DNA of 64,000 nucleotides from Pseudomonas frederiksbergensis (GCF_017114915.1 NZ_JAAUOE010000024.1:31838-95837); one strand, 5' to 3'; positions 27,276 through 35,771 are shown, counted from the first letter of the stretch. A program made the numbers and translations. Notes: generated by a model from the sequence alone, not told the origin.

Positions 27276-28082
27276 TCAATAAACCGTCCGCATTGTCCCC
27301 GAAAAAATCGCCTCCACCGGCCCAGTAAGAAACACCGACCCGATGCCATCCCATTGAACCGTTACCGTCCCGCCATCACATTCAACCTCAACGGAATCAT
27401 CCAACAAACCACGACGAATCCCATTAACAGCCGCGCCACAACAGCACGAACCTGAACCAAGCGGAATACCGCCCCCACGCTCCCAAATGCGTAACCGTAT
27501 GTGCTTCCGATCAATAATCTGGACGAAATGCACGTTCGTTTTGAGGGGAAACAGCGGATTGTTTTCAATGGTCGGCCCGATTGTCGCGATATCAATCGCC
27601 GCCAGATCATCCACAAAATAAGTGCAGTGCGGATTCCCCATGCTGCACGCACTCGGGCCACCATCAAGGGGCAACACCGCCGTATCCAGTTCCTGAGCCA
27701 GGGGAATATCCGACCAGCCAAAAAGCGGCGCTCCCATATTGACCGAAATGGCACCGGTGGAAGTTCGTTCACACGTCAGCAGACCACGGTTGGTCCGCAG
27801 CACTATCGAAGTGGAATTTGCCTCGCGCATCAGTCTGTCCGCGGCACCGCGTGTTGCGCTGCCACAAGCGTCCAGCGGGGAGCCATCGGCGTTCCAGAAC
27901 ACCAAACGCGCTGCTGCGTCATCGCAATCGAGCAGCACCGCGAGCTGATTGAATCCGACGCCACAGTTGCGATCGCCCATTCGGCGAGCGATGGCACTGG
28001 TCACTGGATCGGCTGAGTTTCGTGCGTCGACAACAACAAAGTCATCGCCATTGGCGTGCATCTTGTGAAAGCTCAGCGGCAT
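27276..28082 (-). CDS. Divergent DapF-family epimerase/racemase with one catalytic Cys replaced
   Basis: A 268-residue member of the diaminopimelate epimerase fold (MPLSFHKMHANGDDFVVVD, GDRNCGVGFNQLAVL, FWNADGSPLDACG, SMGNPHCTYFVDD, RIWERGGGIPLGSGS). The first catalytic Cys is kept (DACG) but the following GNGAR signature is changed to GSATR, and the position of the second catalytic Cys (ACGTG in true DapF) is Ser (GSGSCCCG). It is therefore unlikely to be the housekeeping enzyme and may act on another amino acid or by altered chemistry. The start has AGGATC upstream; a longer frame to 28181 overlaps the previous gene. It follows a putative oxygenase by 58 bases on the same strand. Confidence 0.75.
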   Translation of the reverse strand: MPLSFHKMHANGDDFVVVDARNSADPVTSAIARRMGDRNCGVGFNQLAVLLDCDDAAARLVFWNADGSPLDACGSATRGAADRLMREANSTSIVLRTNRGLLTCERTSTGAISVNMGAPLFGWSDIPLAQELDTAVLPLDGGPSACSMGNPHCTYFVDDLAAIDIATIGPTIENNPLFPLKTNVHFVQIIDRKHIRLRIWERGGGIPLGSGSCCCGAAVNGIRRGLLDDSVEVECDGGTVTVQWDGIGSVFLTGPVEAIFSGTMRTVY

Positions 28083-28140
28083 AAACAGATCCTGGCGACG
28101 AGGCATGTGGGAAGGATCTAGCCCCATTCGCAGCGCTTTT

Positions 28141-29040
28141 TCAAGCCGGCCGCGAATAGCGCTCAATGACCCCACAGCCAAGAATCTCGCTCAGGCGCTT
28201 GCCATCGCTCATCCGGCGAAACAACCCCGGTGTCTGCCACGGCGCGTAACCGTCGATATTGGGGGCGCCCAACCCGGCCATTACGTCGGCGATCAGCACC
28301 GAGCGCGTTTCGAACGAGATCCGCGTCAGGCCGGTGCTGTTGCCGACGCCTGCATGGGCATGAGCCCCGGAAAAGGCGATGAAACTGCCTGGGTCGATTT
28401 CAACGGCAGTCCCCTCCTCCGTGGCAATCGCCTCCAGCAGGTGCGGGATGGCCTCGTCGGCGTCCACTGCGTTGCGTCCGTCCTGATGGGAGCGCTGCAG
28501 AATGGCGCGCATATCGAAGGTGGCACTTGAATTGAGCAGCCGCCGCTGCCACAGGCCGGGGTACAACGCAAACGTCCGCCCGGCGGTGACCGGATAAACC
28601 GGCGCCCACCAGTTGGTCTGCGCGTATATGTTCGAGCCCCATGTGTCGCGGTGGAAGGCGATGGTGGCCGTGGTGCGGGCGCGTGGGGTGGCCTGCTCGG
28701 ATTCGTGATGGGGCTGGAAACGCAGATGAAGTCGATCACACGCCAGAGACTCCGGGTTCAAGCCGAGCTGCTCGATGACCGCCTGCCATAGACGCTGGAT
28801 CTCGGCCGAGCGAGCGAATTCGTTCTGGCATTTGGCGAACAGGACAGTCTGCTGTTCGTGGTTCAAGTGGCGATGGATGTGTTGTGGCGGCCAGGGATAC
28901 AGCGCGTCTTCGAGAAATGCTCGGGTGAACTTGACCAGCGCTGTCATGGGCTGCACGCCCGCGACAAGCATGATGTCCCCGGCGTAGACGCGGTCGTGGA
29001 AGTGGCGAGCGGTGCCTGGGAAGGCAAACGGGCTGTACAT
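28141..29040 (-). CDS. Putative Fe(II)/2-oxoglutarate-type oxygenase
   Basis: A 299-residue soluble protein I do not assign to a named family. The middle contains TIAFHRDTWGSNIYAQTNWW, an HxD metal-ligand pattern, followed by PVTAGRTFALYPGLW and, about 100 residues later, PGSFIAFSGAHAHAGVGNST and TRISFETRSV, a distal His and Arg as in phytanoyl-CoA-hydroxylase-like enzymes. That makes a non-haem iron oxygenase the best reading. It is upstream of, and probably cotranscribed with, the DapF-like gene; the pair may modify and epimerise an amino acid. Base composition is normal for the genome, unlike the lipoprotein gene next to the pair. Confidence 0.5.
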   Translation of the reverse strand: MYSPFAFPGTARHFHDRVYAGDIMLVAGVQPMTALVKFTRAFLEDALYPWPPQHIHRHLNHEQQTVLFAKCQNEFARSAEIQRLWQAVIEQLGLNPESLACDRLHLRFQPHHESEQATPRARTTATIAFHRDTWGSNIYAQTNWWAPVYPVTAGRTFALYPGLWQRRLLNSSATFDMRAILQRSHQDGRNAVDADEAIPHLLEAIATEEGTAVEIDPGSFIAFSGAHAHAGVGNSTGLTRISFETRSVLIADVMAGLGAPNIDGYAPWQTPGLFRRMSDGKRLSEILGCGVIERYSRPA

Positions 29041-29265
29041 GACCAGAGGTTCCCTGAAGAGGCATCCTCGACTTTAGATCCGCACCCATCGTGGCGAAAG
29101 CGGCAGGTTGGGTAAAAAAATGCGGATCAGCGAGCCCTGGCCGCCGTCATGAAAGAAATAGATCCAGTGTGCGCTCCACCTCTTCAATATCGATTTTGAA
29201 GCCATCGCCCTCAGGCGTTCCGACCACAAAGCCAAAATTCTGCTGGTCGCGATCCGTCAGGTACT

Positions 29266-29321
29266 TCACCAGCGGCTTCATCACGTTTGATGATTTGCAC
29301 GCGTTGACCGGCTCGCCACAG
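29266..29321 (-). pseudogene. mqo fragment (right copy)
   Basis: The minus-strand frame reads LWRAGQRVQIIKRDEAAGEV, matching LWQAGQRVQIIKRDEAAGGV of the intact mqo gene at 31291-31346; about 50 of 56 bases agree. No start and no rest of the gene remain. Together with the shorter relic at 27246 it brackets the oxygenase/DapF-like pair. Confidence 0.7.
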
Positions 29322-29451
29322 ACTGCCCTTCCCTACGGCAGGATGAAGGAACTTTCCGATTTTTCCATTGACCTCTGAAAGGTCTCTTCAGCAAATAGGA
29401 CCTTCTGCTAGGCTAGCCGTCAGGATTAAAGGGCCACAGGGAGAAGGCAGG

Positions 29452-29657
29452 ATGCTCACATTCGACAAGTTATGGAAAAGCCACCCAGAAATATTTGGAG
29501 ACGCAGCTCCGTGCAGAACCAACAGCGCCAAAAATTTCAGTGATCAGTGTGCTATCAACCTCGGCGTGACCCTCGTATTCAATTGGGGTTCTCCATTGAG
29601 GGCAGCTTCTCCAACTACCACGAGTCGAAGGAAATATGGTTTTGGAAGGTCATATGA
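29452..29657 (+). pseudogene. Internally deleted type VI amidase-like effector (Tae4-like)
   Basis: After a ribosome site (GAGAAGGCAGG) the frame begins MLTFDKLWKSHPEIFGD and PCRTNSAKNFSDQCAINLGV, resembling the N-terminus of Tae4-type peptidoglycan amidases with the catalytic Cys in DQCAINLG. The frame then shifts: the remaining bases encode, in another frame, IEGSFSNYHESKEIWFWKVI and a stop, which resembles the C-terminal tail of the same family. The middle, with the His-Asp part of the active site, is missing, leaving about 69 codons of some 160. The tail stop overlaps the next ATG (ATGA), as in an effector-immunity pair. Family naming is from memory. Confidence 0.55.
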
Positions 29658-29905
29658 AAATTGTTAAAGGGGCATTGTTCGTCATCCTTGTTGTTGCCCT
29701 GGCCGTCGGGGCGTTCAATTTGATATTCGTGGCAGTGTCTGACTACTTTGGGCCGTTCTACGAGAATGACGCGGACCAAAGTCGAAACTTTGCAATTTGG
29801 CTTTTGGGTAATGCGGGGGTCGGGTTGCTTTCGGTTGTTGTGGGTGTTGTTTTGTATCGACGATATCTGCGACACGCGAACACCACGAACACCACGAACA
29901 CGTAG
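29654..29905 (+). CDS. Two-TM small membrane protein, candidate orphan immunity protein
   Basis: An 83-residue protein with TM segments at about 5-28 and 48-68, joined by an acidic periplasmic or cytoplasmic loop (SDYFGPFYENDADQSRNF), and a Thr/Asn tail (HANTTNTTNT). Its ATG overlaps the stop of the broken amidase-like gene, so it may have been that effector's immunity partner; membrane immunity is unusual for amidases, which normally have periplasmic partners. The stop codon TAG is the start of a GTAGGAGCTGCC repeat, so the repeat insertion probably fixed the C-terminus. Confidence 0.55.
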   Translation: MKIVKGALFVILVVALAVGAFNLIFVAVSDYFGPFYENDADQSRNFAIWLLGNAGVGLLSVVVGVVLYRRYLRHANTTNTTNT

Positions 29906-29943
29906 GAGCTGCCGAAGGCTGCGATCTTTGAGCTTTCGATCTT
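29902..29943. repeat. REP-related palindrome after the small membrane gene
   Basis: GTAGGAGCTGCCGAAGGCTG followed by CGATCTTTGAGCTTTCGATCTT: same family as at 15033 and 22346, here with a clear hairpin end (GATC..TTTGAGCTTTC..GATC). It supplies the stop codon of the upstream gene. Confidence 0.7.
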
Positions 29944-29951
29944 AAAAGGGA

Positions 29952-30725
29952 CTAATCCAATTCCTGTTTCGCTCGACACTTTGGGTAGGCGCTGCAGCCC
30001 CAGAATCGCTCTCCTGCTCTATCGCCTGTCTTACGGATACGAATTTCGAAAGCGCTCCCACAACGCGGGCAACGGCGTTTCGCGAAAGGATCGTTTCGCT
30101 GTTTCAGGCGTTGTACATGCTCGTAGTGGGTAGCGAGCGTACTGTCCCTCTTCCCGCTCTCCAGCGTCTTCACCATTACACTCACCTGCGCTTCGTTAAA
30201 CACAGGCTGTTGAAAGGACTTGATATAGCGGATGCAGCTGACGCCTTGGGTGACATTGTCCGGCATGACGGTCTTGAAGCTGCTGCCGCCAACGAAGGCG
30301 ATTACAGAATGGATGTGCTCGGGTGGAACGCTGAGCAGCGCTTCTAGCGCCTTCAAGTGTTTGTAATTCTGCCGCAGCGGGTTCTGGAACCTGAAGCGAT
30401 GCCGGAAAATCTGCTGTGTCCACTGGGCCTGGCGCTCACTTCCGAAGATCCAGCCGCCCATGTTTTTGGTCTCCAGCACGAAAATGCCAAAAGGCGACAG
30501 GAACACATGATCGATTTGGGTAGTGCCATCGGGCGTATCCAGTGTGACGTTGTGCAACCGGCGGTAGATTTGGCCATCCAACCCATAGTGGGCGAATGTC
30601 CGCACCAGCAGCTCACCGAACCAGCCCTTGAACCAGGGCGTCTTGATGGTGATGACCAGGACCAACAATGGCAGCAGCCACTTCAGCATGTCGAACAGCG
30701 GCTGGAGCATCACAAAAATATTCAT
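29952..30725 (-). CDS. NERD-domain protein with C-terminal topoisomerase-type zinc ribbon
   Basis: A 257-residue protein. An N-terminal TM segment (FDMLKWLLPLLVLVITI) anchors it; the nuclease-related domain (about 35-160) has KGWFGELLVRTFAHYGLDG, TTQIDHVFLSPFGIFVLETK with the Asp and Glu-x-Lys of a PD-(D/E)xK-like fold, and WTQQIFRHRFRFQNPLRQN. The C-terminus is a four-Cys ribbon (CPRCGSAF...WGCSAYPKCR) like those of topoisomerase I. NERD proteins are thought to process nucleic acids, but activity is not demonstrated for most. A longer upstream ATG at 30773 would place 16 polar residues before the anchor, so the internal start is used. Confidence 0.82.
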   Translation of the reverse strand: MNIFVMLQPLFDMLKWLLPLLVLVITIKTPWFKGWFGELLVRTFAHYGLDGQIYRRLHNVTLDTPDGTTQIDHVFLSPFGIFVLETKNMGGWIFGSERQAQWTQQIFRHRFRFQNPLRQNYKHLKALEALLSVPPEHIHSVIAFVGGSSFKTVMPDNVTQGVSCIRYIKSFQQPVFNEAQVSVMVKTLESGKRDSTLATHYEHVQRLKQRNDPFAKRRCPRCGSAFEIRIRKTGDRAGERFWGCSAYPKCRAKQELD

Positions 30726-30879
30726 CGCTTCCTTAGCATGAAGTAGGTGTGTCAGTACGCCGGACGAGGCCACACCTCACCCTTTTGTCCCTTTCCAGCT
30801 TAGACGAGGTCACTAGCGCCTACTGAACAAACATGTAAGCCGAGATGAATCTGCCCCTTGCAGAAAACCTCTCGCCCAC

Positions 30880-30918
30880 AAAAAAGCCCACTAACCGTCC
30901 CCGGTCCAGTGGGCTTTT
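30880..30918 (-). terminator. Intrinsic terminator of mqo
   Basis: On the minus strand AAAAGCCCACT and AGTGGGCTTTTTT form an 11-bp stem around a 15-base GC-rich loop, ending in a T-run, 16 bases after the mqo stop. Confidence 0.88.
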
Positions 30919-30933
30919 CGATTAGGCCTCTAG

Positions 30934-32577
30934 TTACAGAGCCATATCAGTCGCAGCATTAGCCTTCGGCGCCTTGGCCGGAGCAGCCGGAGCAGCAGCC
31001 GGAGCCGCCACCTGACCAATCACCGGCGGCGGAGTCAGCTCCAGCACCTTGGCGGTGTAAGCCCACTCCTGCGCAACCTTTTCAGGGCTGCTGTTCAGCT
31101 GAGTGCCATAGCTCGGCACGATCTGGCGCAGTTTTTCCTGCCAGGCAGGGGTTGCAACCTTGTCCTTGAACACTTTCTGCAGCACGGTCAGCATGATCGG
31201 TGCGGCAGTCGATGCGCCTGGCGATGCGCCCAGCAGACCGGCGATGGTGCCGTCGGCGGAAGCAACGATTTCGGTGCCCAGTTTCAGCACGCCACCAGCG
31301 GCTTCGTCACGCTTGATGATTTGCACGCGCTGGCCAGCTTGCCACAGGCGCCAGTCTTCGGCTTTGGCGTTCGGGAAGTATTCTTTCAGGGCATTGAGGC
31401 GGTCTTCGTCAGACAGCATCAGTTGGCCTGCGAGGTACTCGACCAGCGGGTATTCCTTGATGCCGACCTTGGTCATTGGCCACACGTTGTGTGTGGTGGT
31501 GGTGGTCAGCAGGTCCAGGTACGAGCCTTGTTTGAGGAACTTGGTGCTGAAGGTCGCGAATGGGCCAAACAGGATAACGCGTTTGCCGTCCAGAACACGG
31601 GTGTCCAGGTGCGGAACCGACATCGGCGGTGCGCCAACGGAGGCTTTGCCGTAGGCCTTGGCCAGGTGTTGTTCGGTGATGGTCGGGTTTTCGGTCACGA
31701 GGAACGAGCCGCCCACCGGGAAGCCTGCGTATTCCCGGGCTTCAGGAATGCCGGACTTTTGCAGCAGGTGCAGTGCACCGCCGCCCGCGCCGATGAAGAC
31801 GAACTTGGCGTCGGTTTCGGTTTCGGTGCCGTCTTTCAGGTTTTTGTAGCTGACGCGCCAGCTGCCGTCTGCGTTCTTGGTGATGTCTTGCACTTCGCTA
31901 GACAGTTTCAAGTCGAACTTCGGCGTGGTTTGCAGGTGCGCGACGAACTGGCGGGTGATCTCGCCAAAGTTCATGTCGGTGCCGATCGGGCTCCAGGTGG
32001 CCGCGACTTTCTGGTTCGGGTCACGCCCTTCCATCATCAGCGGAACCCACTTCTTGATCACAGCCGGGTCTTCGGAATACTGCATGCCGGCGAACAGCGG
32101 GCTCGCTTGCAGGGCTTCGTAGCGTTTCTTCAGGAACTTGATGTTCTCATCGCCCCACACAAAGCTCATGTGCGGAGTGGAGTTGATGAACGAACGCGGG
32201 TTCTTCAGCACGCCTTGCTGAACCTGCCAGGCCCAGAACTGACGGGAGATCTGGAAGGCTTCGTTGATTTCAACGGCTTTTGCGATCTGAACGTTGCCCT
32301 TATCGTCTTCCGGGGTGTAGTTCAGCTCGGCCAGGGCGGAGTGACCGGTACCGGCGTTGTTCCAGCCGTTGGAGCTTTCCTGGGCGACGCCGTCGAGGCG
32401 CTCGATCATTTCCATCGACAGGCCGGGTTCCAGCTCATTGAGCCACACACCCAGCGTTGCACTCATGATGCCGCCGCCAATGAGCAGCACATCGACTTTC
32501 TTTGCCTCCGCGTAAGCGGACGTGATCCCCATCGACAAAGCCAGCCCCAGCAGGGCTGTGTTCAGTTTCTTAAACAT
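30934..32577 (-). CDS. mqo: Malate:quinone oxidoreductase
   Basis: A 547-residue FAD enzyme feeding electrons from malate to the quinone pool at the inner membrane. An N-terminal hydrophobic stretch (LNTALLGLALSMGITSAYA) looks like a signal peptide or anchor, as in several Pseudomonas Mqo copies. FAD motif VLLIGGGIMSATLGVWL, ESSNGWNNAGTGHSA, FIGAGGGALHLLQKSGIPE and GASPGASTAAPIM are present. The C-terminus has an Ala/Pro-rich tail (PAAAPAAPAKAPKANA). The start MFKKLNT three codons into the frame is chosen for family fit. A terminator follows. Two degraded pieces of this gene type lie 1.7 and 4 kb away. Confidence 0.93.
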   Translation of the reverse strand: MFKKLNTALLGLALSMGITSAYAEAKKVDVLLIGGGIMSATLGVWLNELEPGLSMEMIERLDGVAQESSNGWNNAGTGHSALAELNYTPEDDKGNVQIAKAVEINEAFQISRQFWAWQVQQGVLKNPRSFINSTPHMSFVWGDENIKFLKKRYEALQASPLFAGMQYSEDPAVIKKWVPLMMEGRDPNQKVAATWSPIGTDMNFGEITRQFVAHLQTTPKFDLKLSSEVQDITKNADGSWRVSYKNLKDGTETETDAKFVFIGAGGGALHLLQKSGIPEAREYAGFPVGGSFLVTENPTITEQHLAKAYGKASVGAPPMSVPHLDTRVLDGKRVILFGPFATFSTKFLKQGSYLDLLTTTTTHNVWPMTKVGIKEYPLVEYLAGQLMLSDEDRLNALKEYFPNAKAEDWRLWQAGQRVQIIKRDEAAGGVLKLGTEIVASADGTIAGLLGASPGASTAAPIMLTVLQKVFKDKVATPAWQEKLRQIVPSYGTQLNSSPEKVAQEWAYTAKVLELTPPPVIGQVAAPAAAPAAPAKAPKANAATDMAL

Positions 32578-32789
32578 CTGTAGCACCTATGATAAACGCC
32601 ATCCGCCTCCAATCCTCATTCATGAGCAACCCAGGTTCACGGGTACGCAGGCAGCGTGCCGTGGGTTTCTGCATTCAAAACGATTTGAAGGTGGGCACAC
32701 AAGGCCGACGTGTCTCCATCGACCTCAGTTATATGTCCCTCGTGCACTGATTTTTATCATTATTGGCTCAGCTACTTGAGCGACATTGA

Positions 32790-32850
32790 TTCTGTCGCAC
32801 GCCTGTAGACGTACGAACCGAATAGGTCAAACCAAGTTAATGCGACAGAA
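32790..32850. repeat. Inverted repeat TTCTGTCGCA upstream of mqo
   Basis: TTCTGTCGCA (32790-32799) and TGCGACAGAA (32841-32850) are perfect 10-bp complements separated by 41 bases, in the 317-base gene-free gap between mqo and the GNAT gene. It could be an operator pair or a hairpin. Nothing else is recognised in that gap. Confidence 0.5.
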
Positions 32851-32894
32851 TATCACGCCTCGGCCAGCCTGCGCGCCCCGAAGGACTGAACAGT

Positions 32895-33605
32895 CTAGAC
32901 GGGACGGGGTCCGCGCTCGGCGTTTTTGCTCAAACGATCCAGCACAAACGCCTTGGCGTTGCGCGTCATTTGGTCGAGATGCCGGTCACGTTGCTTCTCT
33001 GCATCGATCATTGCCCGCTTGCCGTGTTTTTGCAGCAGATACGTATGTATCTGCCGCACCTCCAAAGAACTGTAGATGGATGTGACATCCAGCAGGCCCA
33101 TCAGGCCTTCAGTGCCGTGATCGCGGGTGTTCATCAGCACCTGAGTGCCGCGCACGCCCAGTACCTGGAAGCCCATCGACTCGAACCAGGGCACCTTGGC
33201 GACGGAGCAGGTCAGTTCGGCATGGGGGTAGCGGCCGAGCATGTCTTGCAGCATCGCCCGGGCGACGCCCCGTCGCCGATGGCTGGCCTGCACCGCCATG
33301 TAGGCCACACCGCAAGCCTCGGGATCGTCCTTGACCGGCAGGTACAGCAAAAAGCCGATGACCCGCTCAGGGTCTTCGTCGTCCGTGGCGACGATCAATT
33401 CGACCGCAATGCCTTTGGATCCACCGAGCGCTTCCAGGTAGAGATGAACCTCGTAGCCCACCGCGTATTGATAAACGTTGTACAACGGGTTGCTCGGCGC
33501 GATGCCCACCATGCTGATGTCGGTCAGGTTGTCGACGACCATCTGCAGTATCTGGCCGTTGATGGGCTCCGGGCATGGAGTGGCAAAGTGGGTGAGCTGG
33601 GGCAT
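32895..33605 (-). CDS. GNAT-family N-acetyltransferase
   Basis: A 236-residue acetyltransferase. The acetyl-CoA loop is VAYMAVQASHRRRGVARAML (Q/RxxGxG/A pattern) with preceding strand VIGFLLYLPVKDDPEACG, and the C-terminal GNAT strand SMGFQVLGVRGTQVLMN. Beyond the domain is a helical extension of about 60 residues (QIHTYLLQKHGKRAMIDAEK) that is basic and may bind nucleic acid or another protein. Substrate unknown. It is monocistronic, 65 bases downstream of the YceI gene on the same strand. Confidence 0.83.
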   Translation of the reverse strand: MPQLTHFATPCPEPINGQILQMVVDNLTDISMVGIAPSNPLYNVYQYAVGYEVHLYLEALGGSKGIAVELIVATDDEDPERVIGFLLYLPVKDDPEACGVAYMAVQASHRRRGVARAMLQDMLGRYPHAELTCSVAKVPWFESMGFQVLGVRGTQVLMNTRDHGTEGLMGLLDVTSIYSSLEVRQIHTYLLQKHGKRAMIDAEKQRDRHLDQMTRNAKAFVLDRLSKNAERGPRPV

Positions 33606-33670
33606 TGCGGTTCTGACTCCGGATTAAGGCTGCCCGGCTATTGTCACAGATCGAGCCCCTCGCAGGAAAA

Positions 33671-34240
33671 TCAACGCTCCGGCGCGACGATGCGAAAGCG
33701 GATGTTGATGTCGTTGGAGACCACCGTATCGGCCCACTCCCCTTCCCCGATCTTGAAGTCGCTGCGTTTAACAACGATGTCGCCATCGAAGATGCCGATG
33801 GCTTTCTCCGGCTTCAACTGCACCTTCACCTGCAACTCACGCGTAATGCCCCTGAGGTTAAGTTTGCCAGTGATCAGGTAGCGGTGGTTGCCCAAGGCTT
33901 TCACCCCGGTCGATTCAAAGGTCGCCACTGGATATTCCGCCGTGTTGAACCAGGCAGGCTTTTGCAACTCGGTATTGGCATCGCTGCTGCCGGCGTCGAT
34001 GCTGGCAAGGTCGATGGTCAGTCTGGCGTGGGCCGCGGTGGGGTTCGCCGTGTCGAAATCGACCGTGGCGTCGAACTTGCCGAATGTGCCATACGCCCTT
34101 GAGCCGAACTGGTTATAGGTGAACGAGATCTTGCTGGCGGTGGTGTTGACCTGGGTGTATTCGACGGCCTGGGCGCAGGAAAAGGTGCCGATCGTGAGGA
34201 TGGCGAACAATGCGGCGATACGCGGGAATCGAGGGTACAT
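33671..34240 (-). CDS. YceI-family periplasmic lipid-binding-type protein
   Basis: A 189-residue exported protein with signal peptide (about 1-25, LFAILTIGTFSCAQA) and the YceI beta-barrel: SKISFTYNQFGSRAYGTF, FDTANPTAAHARLTIDLAS, WFNTAEYPVATFES, KLNLRGITRELQVKVQ and GDIVVKRSDFKIGEGEWADT. Members bind long isoprenoid or fatty chains; some are induced by high pH or osmotic stress. No cytochrome b561 partner gene is adjacent, though it often is. The protein ends IRFRIVAPER. Confidence 0.9.
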   Translation of the reverse strand: MYPRFPRIAALFAILTIGTFSCAQAVEYTQVNTTASKISFTYNQFGSRAYGTFGKFDATVDFDTANPTAAHARLTIDLASIDAGSSDANTELQKPAWFNTAEYPVATFESTGVKALGNHRYLITGKLNLRGITRELQVKVQLKPEKAIGIFDGDIVVKRSDFKIGEGEWADTVVSNDINIRFRIVAPER

Positions 34241-34365
34241 GGGATTCTCCGGGTGGAACGTCCTTCAGGGATTGAAGTGCCGCACCCGTGTGGCTGCGAT
34301 AGCTGGACTTAAGCAAATATTCGAGGGTTATTCCAGCCAAACTCCAATGCCGGGACAAATGCGCC

Positions 34366-34399
34366 GTAGCAGCAGCCTCGCAGGCTCGGCAGCTGCTAC
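34366..34399. repeat. REP-like palindrome GTAGCAGC..GCTGCTAC
   Basis: GTAGCAGC and GCTGCTAC frame a nested palindrome CCTCGCAGG. Its reverse complement closely matches the unit at 58664, defining a second repeat family in the window. It stands between the YceI and MocR genes. Confidence 0.75.
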
Positions 34400-34439
34400 A
34401 GGTCGCATTACAACTCAAGAATTCGTCTGTAGGGGCTGA

Positions 34440-35771
34440 CTATGTATAAGCCCCCACCATCCACTTCACTTTCTCCAGCGCCTCTCGCAGTGCGCCCATC
34501 TCCACGGAGCCCAGCGCCAGGCGAAACGCGTGCGGGACGTTGGCCGAAGTGGCAAACGGTTCGGCGGTTGAAACCGAGACGTTTTCACGGGTCAACGCCA
34601 TGGCGATCTGATCGGCCCGTGCGTCTTCCGACAATGGCAGCCATAGAAAATAGGACGATGGATGACGAATACAGCGCAGCCCCGCCAGTGCTTCACCGGC
34701 CACGGCTTGTCGGGCCTGGGCGTCCCGGCGCTTTTCGGCTTCCAGTTGCAGGACGGTGCCATCGTCCAGCCAGGTGGTGGCGATTGCCGTCATCACGCCC
34801 GGGGTATTCCAGGTGGTCGCTTTGATCGTGCGCTCCAGCGCGGGTACGTTTTGCAGGGGGGCGGCGACGAAGCCTACGCGCAGTCCGGTGGCCACACTTT
34901 TGGACAGCCCCGACACGTAAACCGTCCTCTCGGGGGCGAGTACCGCCAGCGGTGCGGGGGGATTTTCCGCCAGGAACGCGTAAGCGGCGTCCTCAATGAT
35001 CAGCAGCCCATGCTGGCGCGCTATCGTCACCAGGTATTCGCGTTGTTCGGCACTCATCACCCAGCCCAGCGGATTGTGCAGGGTCGGCATCGTGTACACC
35101 GCCCGCACGCGTCGATGGCGGCACAGGCTTTCCAGCGCTTGCAGATCAGGCCCGTGATCGAGTACCGCAATGGGCACGATTTCCAGGTGCAGTGCGTCGG
35201 CCAACACCTTGAATCCCGGATAGGTCAACGCATCCGCGGCAATCACATCACCGGGTTGCAGCAACGCCATCATTGTCACTGCCAGGCCTTGCTGGGCACC
35301 GTTGACGATCAGCACCTGCTCAGCCTCGACCGTCAGACCGCGAACGTGCAGATGGCGCGCCACCGCGGCGCGTTCATGCAAGCGCCCGGCGTGCGGCTGG
35401 TAGCGCAGCAACGCTTCCAGATCGCCGGCCGAGGCGAGTTGGCGCAGGGCATTGCGCAACAGTTCTGCCTGCCCGGGAAGCGCTGGATAGTTGAAGTTCA
35501 GGTCCGTCATGCCGGCGGCGACGTCATGCTGATCGATACTCTGGCCCGGCGACCATGAAGTTTCCCGGACGAAAGTCCCCCGCCCCGCCTCCCCGCTGAC
35601 CAGGCCCATGGCTTCCAGCTCGGCATACACCCGGGTGGCCGTCACCAGCGCCAGGCCTTGCGTTGCGGCCAACTGGCGATGGGTCGGCAAACGTGTGCCC
35701 GGCAGCAGGCGCCCTGAGCGGATATCCGCGGCAAACGTATCCACCAGTGATTTGTACCGAGAGCGAGGCAT
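34440..35771 (-). CDS. MocR-type regulator (GntR helix-turn-helix fused to aminotransferase domain)
   Basis: A 443-residue transcription factor. The N-terminal GntR winged helix (MPRSRYKSLVDTFAADIRSG, LPTHRQLAATQGLALVTATR, GLVSGEAGRGTFV) is followed by a class-I aminotransferase-like domain using PLP (LIVNGAQQGLAVTMMAL, MPTLHNPLGWVMSAEQR, IIEDAAYAFL, YVSGLSKSVATGLRVGFV with the PLP Lys). Such proteins sense amino compounds or PLP. It is divergent from an EamA exporter over an 89-base gap, the classic regulator/target layout. The start at 35771 (MPRSRYK) is preferred to an ATG 34 codons upstream, which would lie inside the exporter gene. Confidence 0.9.
   Translation of the reverse strand: MPRSRYKSLVDTFAADIRSGRLLPGTRLPTHRQLAATQGLALVTATRVYAELEAMGLVSGEAGRGTFVRETSWSPGQSIDQHDVAAGMTDLNFNYPALPGQAELLRNALRQLASAGDLEALLRYQPHAGRLHERAAVARHLHVRGLTVEAEQVLIVNGAQQGLAVTMMALLQPGDVIAADALTYPGFKVLADALHLEIVPIAVLDHGPDLQALESLCRHRRVRAVYTMPTLHNPLGWVMSAEQREYLVTIARQHGLLIIEDAAYAFLAENPPAPLAVLAPERTVYVSGLSKSVATGLRVGFVAAPLQNVPALERTIKATTWNTPGVMTAIATTWLDDGTVLQLEAEKRRDAQARQAVAGEALAGLRCIRHPSSYFLWLPLSEDARADQIAMALTRENVSVSTAEPFATSANVPHAFRLALGSVEMGALREALEKVKWMVGAYT

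Noticed and set aside
29147..29281. 44-codon minus-strand frame starting MKPLVKYLTDRDQQ
   Set aside because: It starts inside the mqo relic in another frame and has no ribosome site; probably chance.
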